From Ichthyosporea sp. XGB-2017a (lineage: Eukaryota; Opisthokonta; Ichthyosporea), in assembly GCA_002811675.1 (NCBI GenBank), contig PDIM01010464.1, forward strand, positions 1-64,000: DNA of 64,000 nt. The letters are read 5' to 3'. The notes beneath the pieces were generated by a model. That model worked only from the letters and a program-made list of their open reading frames with translations, had not been told where the DNA came from and ran no database searches. Below are positions 8,702-20,500 of the stretch, piece after piece (position 1 is the stretch's first letter; each line of letters opens with the position of its first letter). The position numbers and the translations under genes were made by a program.

Positions 8702-9658
8702 TTACAAAGGAACGTGTCCAAACAGGTACGAAATAGACTCGCCATTATGAGTACGTCTGATACTTTCAGCAAGAATCGGGGCAATGTCAATTGTTTTAAT
8801 TTTAGGGCAAGTCAACTTCTTGTCCTCGTGAGGAATGGTGTTTGTTACCACAACCTCTTCCAAGACACTGTCGTTGATTCTGCGTAAGGCAGTTCCAGAA
8901 AAAATTCCATGGGTCACTATCGCAAGAACACGAACAGCCCCCGCTTCCTGAAGCTTGTTGGCAGCCAAAACAAGGGTTCCACAAGTATCAGCCATGTCAT
9001 CACACAAGATAGCTACCTTCCCTTGAACATCTCCAACCAACACCATACTGGCAACTTCATTAGCCTTCTTGCGTTCCTTATGAATAATTGCAAATTCAAC
9101 ATTCAAGCGATCAGCGATTGCAGTAACTCGCTTTGCTCCACCAGCATCAGGAGACACGATGACAGAATTGGCATGATCAGCAATGTTTTCACGAATATAT
9201 TTCAACATAGCTGGCTCTGCGTACAGATTATCAACTGGAACGTCAAAGAATCCCTGGATTTGGGAGGCATGAAGGTCCATTGTGACAATGTGATCCGCAC
9301 CTGCAACTGAAAGCATATTGGCCACAAGCTTAGCTGAAATTGGAGCTCTCGATTTATCTTTTTTGTCTTGACGGGCATAAGGAAAGCAAGGAATAACCGC
9401 AGTAACTCTGCGAGCTGATGCAATCTTACACGCATTAATCAGGATAAGAAGTTCCATGAGGTTATCATTAACTTCTCCACAGCCCGACTGAACAATATAC
9501 ACATCTTCATCACGGACAGATTCACCAATCTCAACACTTGTTTCTTGATTGGCAAACTTTTTCACGGTTACTTTGCCTGGTTCCAATCCAAGTCTCTTCA
9601 CAATACGAAGAGCCAGATCTGGGTGGCTGTTTCCATAAAATACTTTTATATTACCCAT
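8702..9658 (-). CDS. PRPS1: Ribose-phosphate pyrophosphokinase (PRPP synthetase)
   Basis: Makes phosphoribosyl pyrophosphate from ribose-5-phosphate and ATP for purine, pyrimidine and NAD synthesis in the cytosol. From the ATG at 9658 the protein is 318 residues ([15 protein letters not shown]...), exactly the length of human PRPS1. An in-frame ATG at 9724 would add 22 residues with no family match, so I prefer 9658. Nearly unbroken identity to animal PRPS1 is seen in [48 protein letters not shown] and [10 protein letters not shown]. The PRPP loop reads DDMADTCGT and the protein ends YLFGHVPL. The gene has no intron. It is convergent with the ThiE-like gene, and its probable poly(A) signal (minus strand, 8621-8626) lies upstream of that gene's signal, so the 3' ends overlap. 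Confidence 0.95.
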   Translation of the reverse strand: MGNIKVFYGNSHPDLALRIVKRLGLEPGKVTVKKFANQETSVEIGESVRDEDVYIVQSGCGEVNDNLMELLILINACKIASARRVTAVIPCFPYARQDKKDKSRAPISAKLVANMLSVAGADHIVTMDLHASQIQGFFDVPVDNLYAEPAMLKYIRENIADHANSVIVSPDAGGAKRVTAIADRLNVEFAIIHKERKKANEVASMVLVGDVQGKVAILCDDMADTCGTLVLAANKLQEAGAVRVLAIVTHGIFSGTALRRINDSVLEEVVVTNTIPHEDKKLTCPKIKTIDIAPILAESIRRTHNGESISYLFGHVPL

Positions 9659-9724
9659 TGTTTCTTTTGGAGGAAGAAAGTATGCTTCGTTATCTTTAAC
9701 AAAGTTAATGTCACGTTTAGGCAT

Positions 9725-10536
9725 AAATATTATACGAGGAATCGAGTGCTTCCGGATTTGAGTTGAGTTCGGCTTGCTTGTTTGCTTAGATGCTACTCAG
9801 CAGACATGTACAGGCACGGGTGCACAAGTGAATCTAGACAGGCTGTCCTGGCGTTTGGTTGGTTTGTGAGAGGGAAGGGAAGGAGGATGTGGGTAGATGT
9901 GAGAGAAGTGAGGGAGTCTAAGAAGAAGAGAGGAAGGGAGAGGGCTGGCAGGTTGGTTGGGTTGGGAAGGGAGCTCGAGTACAGTAGCTTTTTCCCATAC
10001 ACTACTCTCATGTAGCTCGACTATTATTACCATAGTCCACGTACAGATAGATAAATTAAAAAGACTCGCGTGGTCATCTGAATATTAATATGGTTACCAT
10101 TCATTATATATGTTGAGCATTAATTATAATCAGCTGATCAATCACCCATCACCCATCAACAGATAGATACCCCCGTCCTTGTCTAACCCTGATCCCTCCC
10201 CAGTCCACACTATGTAGTACTCCTTGCTTCACCCCCTCCCTCCCTCATGCCTTCATGCACTCCTCCCCGTTACTCGGGAGAATCTGCCTCTTGTGTGTGT
10301 GTTTGAGTGAGGCATGGATAGATAGAGAGATAGGCATCGGGATTGCGATATGTGAGGTGAGGCGAGTGTCCTGTGACTGTTTTTCTTCCCACTTGTACTC
10401 CTCTAAGACCTTGCGTCAACACTACCCTTCTCCGCTTTCAAGCAAGTGTCAAATGTGTCTGATCTTTCTTGCTCCCTGTCTGTTAGTATTGAAGCACATT
10501 GGAATATACGATATAGGGATCTTATTAAAGCCATCA
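9725..10536. promoter_or_regulatory. Divergent intergenic region, PRPS / TDP1
   Basis: About 810 bp that must contain both promoters. It holds TCAGCTGAT at about 10131, an imperfect purine tract at about 9860-9960, and the exact 12-mer ACACTATGTAGT at 10207-10218. The TDP1 frame stays open upstream to 10255, but that stretch has no family similarity and is probably leader. Confidence 0.35.
10207..10218 (+). promoter_or_regulatory. Recurrent 12-mer ACACTATGTAGT, copy 2
   Basis: Exact second copy, about 320 bp upstream of the chosen TDP1 ATG and in the same orientation as that gene. Confidence 0.35.
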
Positions 10537-12399
10537 ATGGACCCAAAGAGTAAGGTATCACGCACTGATGAAAGCGTGGCTGATCTTGGGCCCGCTGGAG
10601 TAAACGCAAGTGATTACGAAATAGCAATGAGACTTCAAAGGCGCTTTGACGAAGAAGCCCGTCTCGCGCGCATCGCAGCTAGCAAGGCCAAAATAGCGTC
10701 CCTTGAGTCGGGATCTTCCAGTAAGAAAACCGAACAAAAGTCAGAGCTGGGTTATACTGCTGGGTGTTCAAGGGAACAGTTCAAACGCAATTACGCAGAA
10801 ATGTGTGCAGAAGAGCATCAAAAGACTTCTACTGAGCGTGGATGTCGTTTGGGATTCCAGTTAACGAAATGCAAAGGAATTGATGACACTTTCAACAAAA
10901 ACTGTTTGTCATTCTCAGATATTTTGTCAGAGCGTGTTGTTGTGAATGGAAAAATCCTGAGGCATTGTGAGTCTATTCAATTTAACTACATGGTTGACTT
11001 ACCATGGCTTATGTTCAATTATCCTCAGGAGTTGAGAAGATGCCCTCTTTTAGTAGTTCATGGGATGGGAAAAGAAGTGCAGTCGGAGCTTAATTCTCAA
11101 GCAGCGCAATATAATGGCCGAATACGAGCGAAAATGCAATCAGAGGGCTTCGGAGCGGCCGACATTCCTCAAAATCCCATTCGCGTATTTTCAGCCCCAA
11201 TGAATGGTGCTCGCTTTGGGGTCCACCATACTAAGATGATGATTTTATTTTACAAAGAAATGGGAAGTAATTCCTCGCGTCCTGGTGTGGAAAGTGTCAG
11301 GGTTGTCGTGCACACTGCAAATTTGATAGAGCGTGACTGGGAATTCAAAACCCAAGGTGTGTATGTGAGTCAACCATTTCCTTTGAAATCACAAGCCTCT
11401 GCCAAAGCACGCGAAGTCAATACCCCCTCGGTCTTTGTAAATACCTTTGAACAAGATCTTATTCGCTACCTGAAAGGATATCGCTCTCCAGATGTTTTCC
11501 AGACATATATCAATAGGTTGAAGCAATTTGATTTTTCTTTTGCCAATGTAGCTCTCATTCCGTCAGTGCCAGGGTATCATGAGAAAGGAAGGTTTGAGTT
11601 TGGCAATGAAACAGTCCAAAGAGGGCCAGAAAGTAAGCATGGTAAGCTATCGGACTTTGAGCTGTTTGGTCACTTGCGGTTACGCTCTCTTTTAAGGCAA
11701 TTGAACGAGAATAAGACACCTAGCTGCGAGAGAGAGATTCTTGTGGGCCAATTCTCAAGCATCGGGAAGCTTGGGAAGGACCCAACAAAGTGGCTAACAG
11801 GCGAATTTCTCCAAAGCCTTTGTGGGGGGAGAAGTGTGAAGAATGCCGACGAGCGCTTGAAATTAGTGTACCCGACTGTAGAGGATGTTAAAAAGAGTCT
11901 CGAAGGATATGCCGCAGGGGGCTCATTACCTTACAGGGGTCAGCAAACCCACAAGACGCAGCTTTTTTTAGAAAAGTTTCTTCACAGATGGCAGTGTGAA
12001 CCAAAAGGAAATGAGCCATACTCAGGGCGGTCACTGGCTATGCCTCACATAAAATCTTATTTGAGCTACCAAGAGCAAAGCAAAAGTCTAAATTGGGCTG
12101 TTCTGACTAGTGCAAACTTGTCCAAGGCTGCTTGGGGAGCACAGGTTAAGAATGGAACAAAGCTCATGGTAAATTCATATGAAATGGGTGTTCTCTTTCA
12201 CCCAAAAATCCTCAGTTTGGAAAAGAAAGAAGCCCGGCAACTCAAAATTGGTTTCGAGAGCAGTAAGTCGTCCTCCATTGTCAATATCCCAATCCCGTAC
12301 AGTCTGCCTCCAACTGCCTACTGTGGCAAAGATGCGCCTTGGGTGGTGGACAGGAATTATCTTGAGCCAGATAGCAACGGCCAGATATGGCAACATTGA
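10537..12399 (+). CDS. TDP1: Tyrosyl-DNA phosphodiesterase 1
   Basis: TDP1 hydrolyses the bond between a topoisomerase I tyrosine and a DNA 3' end and cleans other blocked 3' ends. From the ATG at 10537 the frame codes 620 residues (human 608). Both HKD motifs of the phospholipase-D superfamily are intact: GVHHTKMM with His231 and Lys233, and MPHIKSY with His504 and Lys506. Each is followed by its conserved context, VHTANLIERDWEFKTQG and LTSANLSKAAWGAQ. The end, PIPYSLPPTAYCGKDAPWVVD, also matches the family. An upstream open stretch from 10255 adds 94 codons with no similarity, so I placed the start at 10537. The N-terminal 150 residues are charged and probably disordered, as in other TDP1s. 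No intron. Convergent with RBX1, 232 bp apart. Confidence 0.95.
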   Translation: MDPKSKVSRTDESVADLGPAGVNASDYEIAMRLQRRFDEEARLARIAASKAKIASLESGSSSKKTEQKSELGYTAGCSREQFKRNYAEMCAEEHQKTSTERGCRLGFQLTKCKGIDDTFNKNCLSFSDILSERVVVNGKILRHCESIQFNYMVDLPWLMFNYPQELRRCPLLVVHGMGKEVQSELNSQAAQYNGRIRAKMQSEGFGAADIPQNPIRVFSAPMNGARFGVHHTKMMILFYKEMGSNSSRPGVESVRVVVHTANLIERDWEFKTQGVYVSQPFPLKSQASAKAREVNTPSVFVNTFEQDLIRYLKGYRSPDVFQTYINRLKQFDFSFANVALIPSVPGYHEKGRFEFGNETVQRGPESKHGKLSDFELFGHLRLRSLLRQLNENKTPSCEREILVGQFSSIGKLGKDPTKWLTGEFLQSLCGGRSVKNADERLKLVYPTVEDVKKSLEGYAAGGSLPYRGQQTHKTQLFLEKFLHRWQCEPKGNEPYSGRSLAMPHIKSYLSYQEQSKSLNWAVLTSANLSKAAWGAQVKNGTKLMVNSYEMGVLFHPKILSLEKKEARQLKIGFESSKSSSIVNIPIPYSLPPTAYCGKDAPWVVDRNYLEPDSNGQIWQH

Positions 12400-12631
12400 T
12401 GTTAAAGATATTGGTATTGTAAGTAAATGTGTCCAAGGGATGAACAAATCCATCTTCGTTCTTCCGATTTCAATACAAAAAGAAATGTCCGACCAAGGTA
12501 GGATTGCATGTTTTTTTATTTGACATAAGGTCGACTAATTGTGCTCGACAAGGTGCAATAATATGTCTGTTCTGTTTTTGTTCTTCTTTCCATATGCCGC
12601 TTTGACATTTTCTGTTGAACAATTATTTGAA

Positions 12632-13188
<557 letters not shown>

Positions 13189-13753
13189 ATTTACAAAGCG
13201 AGAATACAATCTTCTATTATATTTTTCTTATGTTTCTTCCTAAATATACCTTCCCTTTTGAATCTAAACAAATTACAAGTTTCGAGTGAAGGAGCTGGTT
13301 GGTGGTGGAGTCCTGGGTTATGATCCCTTGATAAAGTGAAATGTGGTACTAACAGGAAGGGTGATTACTTCACTTCACTTCACTTCACAGCGTGTGCGTC
13401 ATAGGACCAGCGGGATCTAAGGCGAACAAGAGTCTTAAAACTAAAGGCTCTTTCTTGGAGAATACAATACAACCCTCTACTAATAGTGCTCCTCCTCCTC
13501 CTCCACGTCAACACAAAACAATGCACCATCCCATCCATGATAGACAATAGTCCCCCTAACCCCAGCCCGTACTGGCCAGAGTTACACGACCAACTTCAAC
13601 AGGCCTGGCAGCTGGCTTTATCTAATCTGTAGCCTCCTTGTCTCTCTGCACAGTGCAGCACTAATCCCCTCCCCCCCCCCTCCTTCCCTCAGAACCAAAC
13701 ACCATTTTTCCTTGCCAAACACGGCACTCGACTACGCAACTAACCACAACGAA
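13189..13753. promoter_or_regulatory. Divergent intergenic region, RBX1 / FAM185A-like
   Basis: About 565 bp with both promoters. It contains a short CACTT tandem repeat at about 13369-13388 and a C-rich run near 13668-13682. An open frame enters from 13712 with a non-ATG codon, but the first ATG is at 13754. Confidence 0.35.
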
Positions 13754-15526
13754 ATGTTGATGGGGGCTTCGAGAGCTTTGATGCCTAGTCCTTCTCGAAG
13801 ACTGGCCAGAAAGGCTGTCCCCAGCTTGTTGGCAATCGTGCACTCTCGATCGCTCACTAGTTCTTATTCATTTAAATCTCTTCGAAGCTTTTCGTCAATC
13901 CCAGGGTCAACTTCTAGAGAGGACCAATTGGAGGTCCATACGGCAGAGGCGTCAGAGTTTTGTGATTTTAAGTGCGATCAACCTCAAAATACCAAGCTGG
14001 TCATCGCTGCCCCAGTTAATGTTGTGATTAGTGTGCATCCTTTAGATTCGACACCGCGGGATAAATGGGAAGTTGCTTCCATCAAATTTAGTGTCAAACA
14101 TTGTGAGTCAAGGGGAATGGCTGAAAAATATTTAAAAGATTCAGGAATCGCTCTAGAGCATAAAAATAACACTATTTCGATTACGAGCAATAGTGGCATC
14201 GAAGATGATCTTTCAAAGAACGGGAGACCCAGACTTACTGCGCATATTCTTATTCCCCCAACTGGGAGATTTGGGGGGATATCTGCTTCTATATTTGATG
14301 GAAATTTCTTTTTCAACGGAAAAGGAAATGAAAGTGCGGGTGATATTGTAGAAGTGGATTCAATTTCTGGTGATTGTTTATTTGAGAATGTTAAAGCGAG
14401 AGCAATATCTGTATTTACTAAAGAAGGTAAAATCAACTTTAAGAAAAGTGTGTATGCACAGAGTCTTGCTGTGTCTAGTTGCTATGGAAGCATTACTGCT
14501 GATAAGGTACAGGGAGAAGAGTTAAACTTGAGCTCTAGTGATGGTGATATCTCCATTGAAAGTGCATATGGCAAGAAACTAAAGCTGTCAACCGGGACCG
14601 GGGATGTGAATATTGGAACGGCACATGCAAGCGAATGGATATCTATATCTTCAGAAGATGGATCCATAGCTACGTCATCCGAAGTATTTGGAAATGGGGT
14701 AGGTGTGAAAAGCAGTGCTGCTGTGAAAGCAACAAAAGAAGGGCTTTCTGGGCCTACTTTTATCCACTGCAGTAAAGGTAGCTGTGGAAATGTTTCAATC
14801 AAACTTGTGCCCTTTGGAGAAATTGTATCTTATGAGAGTCTAAAGGAACCTCTGGAGAATATCAAAGATAATGCAAAGGGTGCCTATGATAGTGATGACG
14901 GGGGTGTCGGTGGGCATTTTTTGTTTCCAAGTTTGGATTCTTGTGGACGAGAGAGTTCAGAGTATGTAACGTATCCTTTTTTACAACTGCTATGTGAAAG
15001 CAGTGGAGAAGTACGTGTGGAATTGCCACAGACCAGTCGCTCTGTGGTTGAAACTGCCAAAGGATATATTAGACCTTCTGGCAACCAAAATTTCTTGCCC
15101 AGAGGAAACTCTTCTGACGGGGACATATACCAGAACATCCATCTCTCAGCTGGCGATGTTGCTCTAATGAATATTGTTACCGAAGCAGAGGGGGAAAGCT
15201 CAGAAGTTGATAGCGAGAGCAAGTGGGCGGCCTTGTCGAGTGACGGGGACGGAGTTGTTCACGTCCCGGGTATGAAAAATTTTGTGGGTGAAATTGCCTA
15301 CCTTTCAAAGTCAAAAGAGCGCGTTGAAGAAAGCGAAGCTTCCCCTTTTGATAGAATTGGAACAATGTCTGCAATACACTGTATGTGTACTGACCCTTCA
15401 TCAAGGTGTGTTCTTGGCATGGGCGGTGAGGGTAAGAGTGACGGCGGTGCAAGTAAATCAACTGGTGGGGAGGACACTGACTTGTGGATCGATGGTATAC
15501 TTAAGAAAATGGAAAAATCAAGATAA
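13754..15526 (+). CDS. FAM185A-like protein with beta-helical DUF4097 repeats, probably mitochondrial
   Basis: 590 residues from the first ATG. The N-terminus (MLMGASRALMPSPSRRLARK, continuing with many Arg/Ser and no acidic residue for about 50 positions) looks like a mitochondrial presequence. Residues of about 70-340 form repeated short strands with alternating Ser/Gly/Asp: DIVEVDSISGDCLFENVKA, GKINFKKSVYAQSLAVSS, GSITADKVQGEELNLSSSDGDISIES and KLKLSTGTGDVNIGTA. This is the turn-rich pattern of DUF4097/adhesin-like beta-solenoids found in FAM185A. The C-terminal 200 residues are less regular. The molecular role of the family is not established, and the FAM185A name is a pattern-based suggestion. 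Poly(A) signal at 15533-15538. Convergent with the ACOT9-like gene at 95 bp. Confidence 0.6.
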   Translation: MLMGASRALMPSPSRRLARKAVPSLLAIVHSRSLTSSYSFKSLRSFSSIPGSTSREDQLEVHTAEASEFCDFKCDQPQNTKLVIAAPVNVVISVHPLDSTPRDKWEVASIKFSVKHCESRGMAEKYLKDSGIALEHKNNTISITSNSGIEDDLSKNGRPRLTAHILIPPTGRFGGISASIFDGNFFFNGKGNESAGDIVEVDSISGDCLFENVKARAISVFTKEGKINFKKSVYAQSLAVSSCYGSITADKVQGEELNLSSSDGDISIESAYGKKLKLSTGTGDVNIGTAHASEWISISSEDGSIATSSEVFGNGVGVKSSAAVKATKEGLSGPTFIHCSKGSCGNVSIKLVPFGEIVSYESLKEPLENIKDNAKGAYDSDDGGVGGHFLFPSLDSCGRESSEYVTYPFLQLLCESSGEVRVELPQTSRSVVETAKGYIRPSGNQNFLPRGNSSDGDIYQNIHLSAGDVALMNIVTEAEGESSEVDSESKWAALSSDGDGVVHVPGMKNFVGEIAYLSKSKERVEESEASPFDRIGTMSAIHCMCTDPSSRCVLGMGGEGKSDGGASKSTGGEDTDLWIDGILKKMEKSR

Positions 15527-15621
15527 AATGTAAATAAATTTTTGATTAAGAGCGAAGAACGACAAACGGCTGGAGGAGATGCTGGATAGTGATGAAGAAA
15601 GAGGTGTGTATCATGAGTTAT

Positions 15622-17373
15622 TTATTTCCTGGTAATGAAAGTACGGAGGTAAGGGGATTCCTCCTTATGCTTTTGCGCGATAGCAGTCCACTCCAACCAT
15701 CTTCGTCTCCCATCAAGATACTCCATACCTTCCACATATGTTTGGGGAACAACCGACTTTAATTCTGTAGCCACAGGTATTTCGCTGCGTAAAGATGAAT
15801 GGATGCTGCAGCCACTATGTTTCTTACTTTCAATCGCTTTAGAACCAAAAGTGAAATGAAACACGTTTGAAAATCTAGTCTCATTTTCTTCAACACACAA
15901 AATTTTGGCCAGAACACGAACTTGAAAAGTTTTGTTTGCCAATGGCACGTCTTCAGCGCTCGATGGTGAAGTTGGATGCTGCAGCATGTGTCTTTCTGCG
16001 CCTGTGCAATACACAACTTTCGAGCTAAAATGAAGAATATGGCCTATTTCAACGGGTCGAATAAATGAGATGTCATCAACAGCAAGAAACGCAGGAGAAG
16101 CGTTCGGTCCACAAAAAACATTTGCCACATTATATGCCAATTGATAGGCATTTTGCATCAAATAACCACCAAATATTTTTCCGTTTGTATTCCTTTCCTG
16201 AGGTTGGCACAGCACAACACTTTTCATTTTTGTGTCGTCCATAAGTATTTGGGTCTTTGAATCGTACACACCCGAGCCTGAAGAGGATATGTTAATTCCT
16301 CTTTCAATTTGTGAGCTCGCATCTCCTTTGGCGCTCCCATGTGCTTTAAGAACATGGTTGCGTATGAATAATTCATGAAGAAGCTTTGACTATGCACAAC
16401 ACACAAAAAAAAGATGTAGTTTGGGAGTTGTTTAGCAATTAGAAAGGTTTTGTTTTTGCACACGTTAAAATGTCAAGGTAGAGAACCCCGCACTACTTAC
16501 CTCTTCCGGAGATGGAGGTGCTTCTTCCCTCAAAAGACTGGACTTTGCTTCGACTAGCCGCTGGTTCTTATGCTCTTGTCCAGCAGCAAAAAGGGCAGCT
16601 TCCTCTTCAGTTTTTGTAATGAGTCTAGGAACAACCATGCTCTTGCCTGTGGCACGATCCAGGGCAATATACACAAAGCGAGAAAGCAACAATCTTTGAT
16701 TTGTTTCCTTCTCTAAAATCTGAACTGATATCTCAATACTGCTTTTCCCAACCCATGTAACTGACCCATCAAAGACTAAATTTCCTCCCAAAGGTATAGG
16801 CTGAAACAAATCAATACGATCGCAGCACGCAGTGACAAGAGACACCTTCTTGTCTTCATCATCTGCTCCAACAACGTTCAACCCTGATACATGAGCCGCA
16901 GCTACACTTCCTGCAAAAGCATCCAGATCCTCGAAGACCTTTCCTATTCTGATATGACCTCCAAGATAGTTTTCGTACTGGGAACGAATGGATTCATCCT
17001 CACTGAAGTTGACCTCAATACACAATCTTGAATCAGAAACTCCCTTTTCGTTTACATTGCACTTTCCGCTCATACCTTTTCCTCCGACACTGTTTTCATT
17101 CATTCTCCTTTTTCGCATTTCCCATAGTTTCTTCGTCAGAAAAGTTCTCGTTTGGGGAATTAAATCAGTGCCACTATTTTCTTCAGATTTGTTCCCAGAA
17201 AACTGGACTTGCGAGCAAGCAGTGAAAGATCTGCGCTCGGAGAATTGAAATATACACCCATTTCGCAATCGAAGCACATGGAGCCTTGAGGACAAGACAC
17301 TTTTGTGTTTGTGAGCTGCTTGAACTATGCGTTGGAATCCCAGCAAAATCTTTCTATTCGCCCATGCATGCAT
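15622..17373 (-). CDS. ACOT9: ACOT9-like mitochondrial acyl-CoA thioesterase, 2 exons
   Basis: Hydrolyses acyl-CoA to free acid and CoA, in mitochondria in animals. Exons 16501-17373 and 15622-16389 join in phase 0 across a 111-nt intron and give 546 residues with two hotdog domains. The first domain covers HIRIGKVFEDLDAFAGSVAAAH, CCDRIDLFQPI and FVYIALDRATGKSMVVP. The second has CQPQERNTNGKIFGGYLM, AFLAVDDISFIRPVEIG and FQVRVLAKILCVEE. The first residues (MHAWANRKILLGFQRIVQAAHKHK, basic and free of Asp/Glu) resemble a mitochondrial targeting peptide. The length is above human ACOT9 (about 440) because of a longer N-terminal region and interdomain linker. An exact ACACTATGTAGT lies 143 bp upstream in the same orientation. 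Confidence 0.85.
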
Positions 17374-17511
17374 CGTTCATTCTGTACTCTGCGCTTTACA
17401 ATCTGCACACAGCCCAGCTCAGCTGTTTCCCCTTTGTCTTCATGGGCAGTGAGCGATAACATTTGACGTAGGAGTAATAGGGTCTCGAGTCCTCTTTTAA
17501 TTTCTGTTATC

Positions 17512-17526
17512 TACTACATAGTGTAC
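17512..17526 (-). promoter_or_regulatory. Recurrent 12-mer ACACTATGTAGT (reverse strand), copy 3
   Basis: On the minus strand the sequence reads GTACACTATGTAGTA. It points toward the ACOT9-like start at 17373 and also sits right beside the Ski2 stop codon (17538). Confidence 0.35.
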
Positions 17527-17537
17527 TTCATTTTTAT

Positions 17538-20500
17538 TTACATTGTGTAAAGGGAAGCTGCAAATACGATATCTCTTTTGATAAGCGAAGACGCTTCCTC
17601 CATCTTGCGGTACAGCACTGGATCACCAATAACCCTTGCGGCATTGCGCAAATCACGACACGTTTCTTCCAGTCTTGTAATACATCGGACAATTGTTCCT
17701 TCTAAGACATCAGTTAGTCGAGCTATTTCGTCAAACGGCATTCCATTTGCCCACTCATAAACAACTTCTACAAGGCCAAAATTAAGGGTATTCTTAATAT
17801 ATACATCTGCAGGAGTGTCTAGTCCCTCCCGAACTTGTTCACTTGCGAGGCCTTCAGCAATAGAAACAAAGCGATCTCGGCCTTGCGTCAGCGCAGTGGT
17901 AAGCTCTGGTTCACATTCACTCTTGGCCTGAAATACCAGAGAAGACAACAGGGCAACAACTTCAGCGGGCTTCATATTGGTGAAGACATTTTCAAAAATG
18001 AGCTCTGTCACAATAAGCTCATCACAAGTGCTAACCTCACAAGCAACGCGTCCTTTCAACTGGGTTGTAAGGTCTTGCCCAATATAATTCAGGTTTTGCA
18101 AGACAGCTACCCTATTGTGGTAATCAGGCAGAAGGTGCAAGCTCTGGTCAGACAGCGAATACTTCAACTCAGCAATTTCTTGTCCAATAGCAATCCTTTT
18201 CTGCATTGCAACAAAATGGTTGGCGAGTTCAGGACAATTTGATGATGAAAAGCCCGGAAGCAGCTCTTTCAAGCCTTCCACCCTTCTAGATGTCTCCACA
18301 AACTCCAATTCTGTTAGTTTCATATCTTTTACGGGATCTACGCACTCTAATTTAAGAAGTGGGGATCCATCCTTCTTCCCTGAAGACACTGTATCTTCAA
18401 CCAAGCGGATTAGCTGTTGAATAAGTACTTTTTTCGTTTTCTCTCCGTGTGCTGAATTCGCGGACGTTCCATTCTTCTCGTTTTCGAAATCTTTCTTCTT
18501 GGATATTAGAGACATCTCTCCAAATCTCTTCATACTAACGTCCAAGCCCTCATTCACATCTTTTTTTTTTACCTCTTTGTCCCACAGTACCACCGATGCC
18601 ACATCGTTCTCTGAGCATTTTAGACGAGTTTCTGCAATTGCAACTAACGAGTCAATGGGTATCTCTTCGACAACACATCCTAACTCTTCTACATTATCAG
18701 AAAATGACACAAAAATGTCGAGTGGATTATGGGTTTTTTCAACATTTTCCCGTTTCCCTTTTCCAAACTTGATTCTCGTACCTTTAGGTATTGGCAGAAG
18801 TACAGTTAAGGACGTCACCCCAGATACTGAAACGGTTTTAAGCAAAACACCGGCAATATTTTGAAAATACGAGGAAGTATCTTCGATATCATAAACTCTA
18901 TCAACAACAACTACGCGACCTGGCACAAGAGCCTTTGCTTGTCCAGCATTAGATCTGGCAATGGATACCATCATGTTCCTCGTGCATTTGTTAATATCAG
19001 AAACCGCCTTACAATAGTCCTCTAAATCATTCACACAGAAGTCGCATGTCCCAAACGCATTATCCCCATCCTTGCCCTCGATCTCTTTCTCTAACTCTTT
19101 CAACAATTTTTTTTTTACTTTCAGTTCTTCTGCATGAGCACTCAATCCATTCTGAGTGTTAAATTCCGCAAAAGATCGCTTCATCATATCTTCAACACGC
19201 AATTCTTCGACACGCAAAAGATTTAGAATCATTAAATAAGTAAGCCGAAACTGAGACGTCAAAAGTGTGGGTTTACCCAGAATCATAGAGTGAAGAACAC
19301 TCGCTTCCGTAAAGTTGGCGCCACTCTTACACAGGATAATAACGGTTCCCGTTGCGTCTAGACCCCGTCTTCCAGCACGACCAGCCATCTGTGTATACTC
19401 TCCAGGAAGAAGCTCGCGGAACTGCTGCCCATCATGTTTGCGGATTGTATCAAAAACGACTGTTTTGGCAGGCATGTTTACACCCATTGCAAACGTTTCC
19501 GTTGCAAAAAGCACTTTTACAAGGCCTTTCTGAAAAAGCATCTCTACCATTTCCTTAATAATGGGAAGAAGTCCACTATGATGTACTCCAATACCAATTT
19601 TAAGCATGTCACGCATTCTTAAAACTTGTGGCAATTTCCGATCACACCCTTTTAATCTCGAGAGAGCATGTTCGATAAATAAATGTATCTCTGACTTTTC
19701 CGAAGCCGAGGTAAGATCAGAATTGCATAGCCCATCTGCGTTCTCTTCGCATCTCTTTCTACTAAACGTAAACACTACAACGGGCGTCATTGTGTTCTTT
19801 GTCAACATGTCCACAAGCGAGATGTAGACATTCCTATCACCTCCCCGCGCAGGTCCTACCGATCTTCCACCTTGGCCAGATTTAGGACCAAACTGTTTCG
19901 ATTTTGAATCAGACTTTTTACTCTGAGCGACATCATAAGCTTTTTTGTATCCTGCATTAATGAATTCCTTGGGCTTATCAGCAGAAACAATCTTGAAAAG
20001 CTCATTGTTTGTCTTTGGTGAATTGCCTGTGTACAGGAAATGTTCTAATGGCACAGGGCGCTTCAAGGTGCTAATAACATAAATTTCCTTTTCTTTTGTT
20101 CTTCCAATCCATTCTGCAAACTCCGTGGTGTTCGGAACAGTAGCTGATAATAAAATAATATTGATATGCTCTGGAAGCATAATGATGACTTCTTCCCATA
20201 CTACACCCCTCTCAGAATCATTGACATAATGGACTTCATCAAATATCACCCACTCCACATCGCGAATTATATCTGCCCCCCTATATAACATCGACCGAAG
20301 AATTTCCGTCGTCATTATTAAACAGGACGACTCCGGTTTCAGCTGTATATCACCTGTGAGCAGCCCGACATCACCATCAAATGTTTCACTGAAGTCCCTA
20401 AACTTTTGATTGGAAAGGGCTTTGATTGGAGATGTATAGATTGCTCTCGTCATGTGTTTCATACACAGGGCGATAGCATACTCGGCAACCACGGTCTTTC

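Noticed and set aside
10255-10536. 94-codon N-terminal extension of TDP1
   Set aside because: No similarity to TDP1 family N-termini; several Cys/Leu-rich stretches look like untranslated leader read through.
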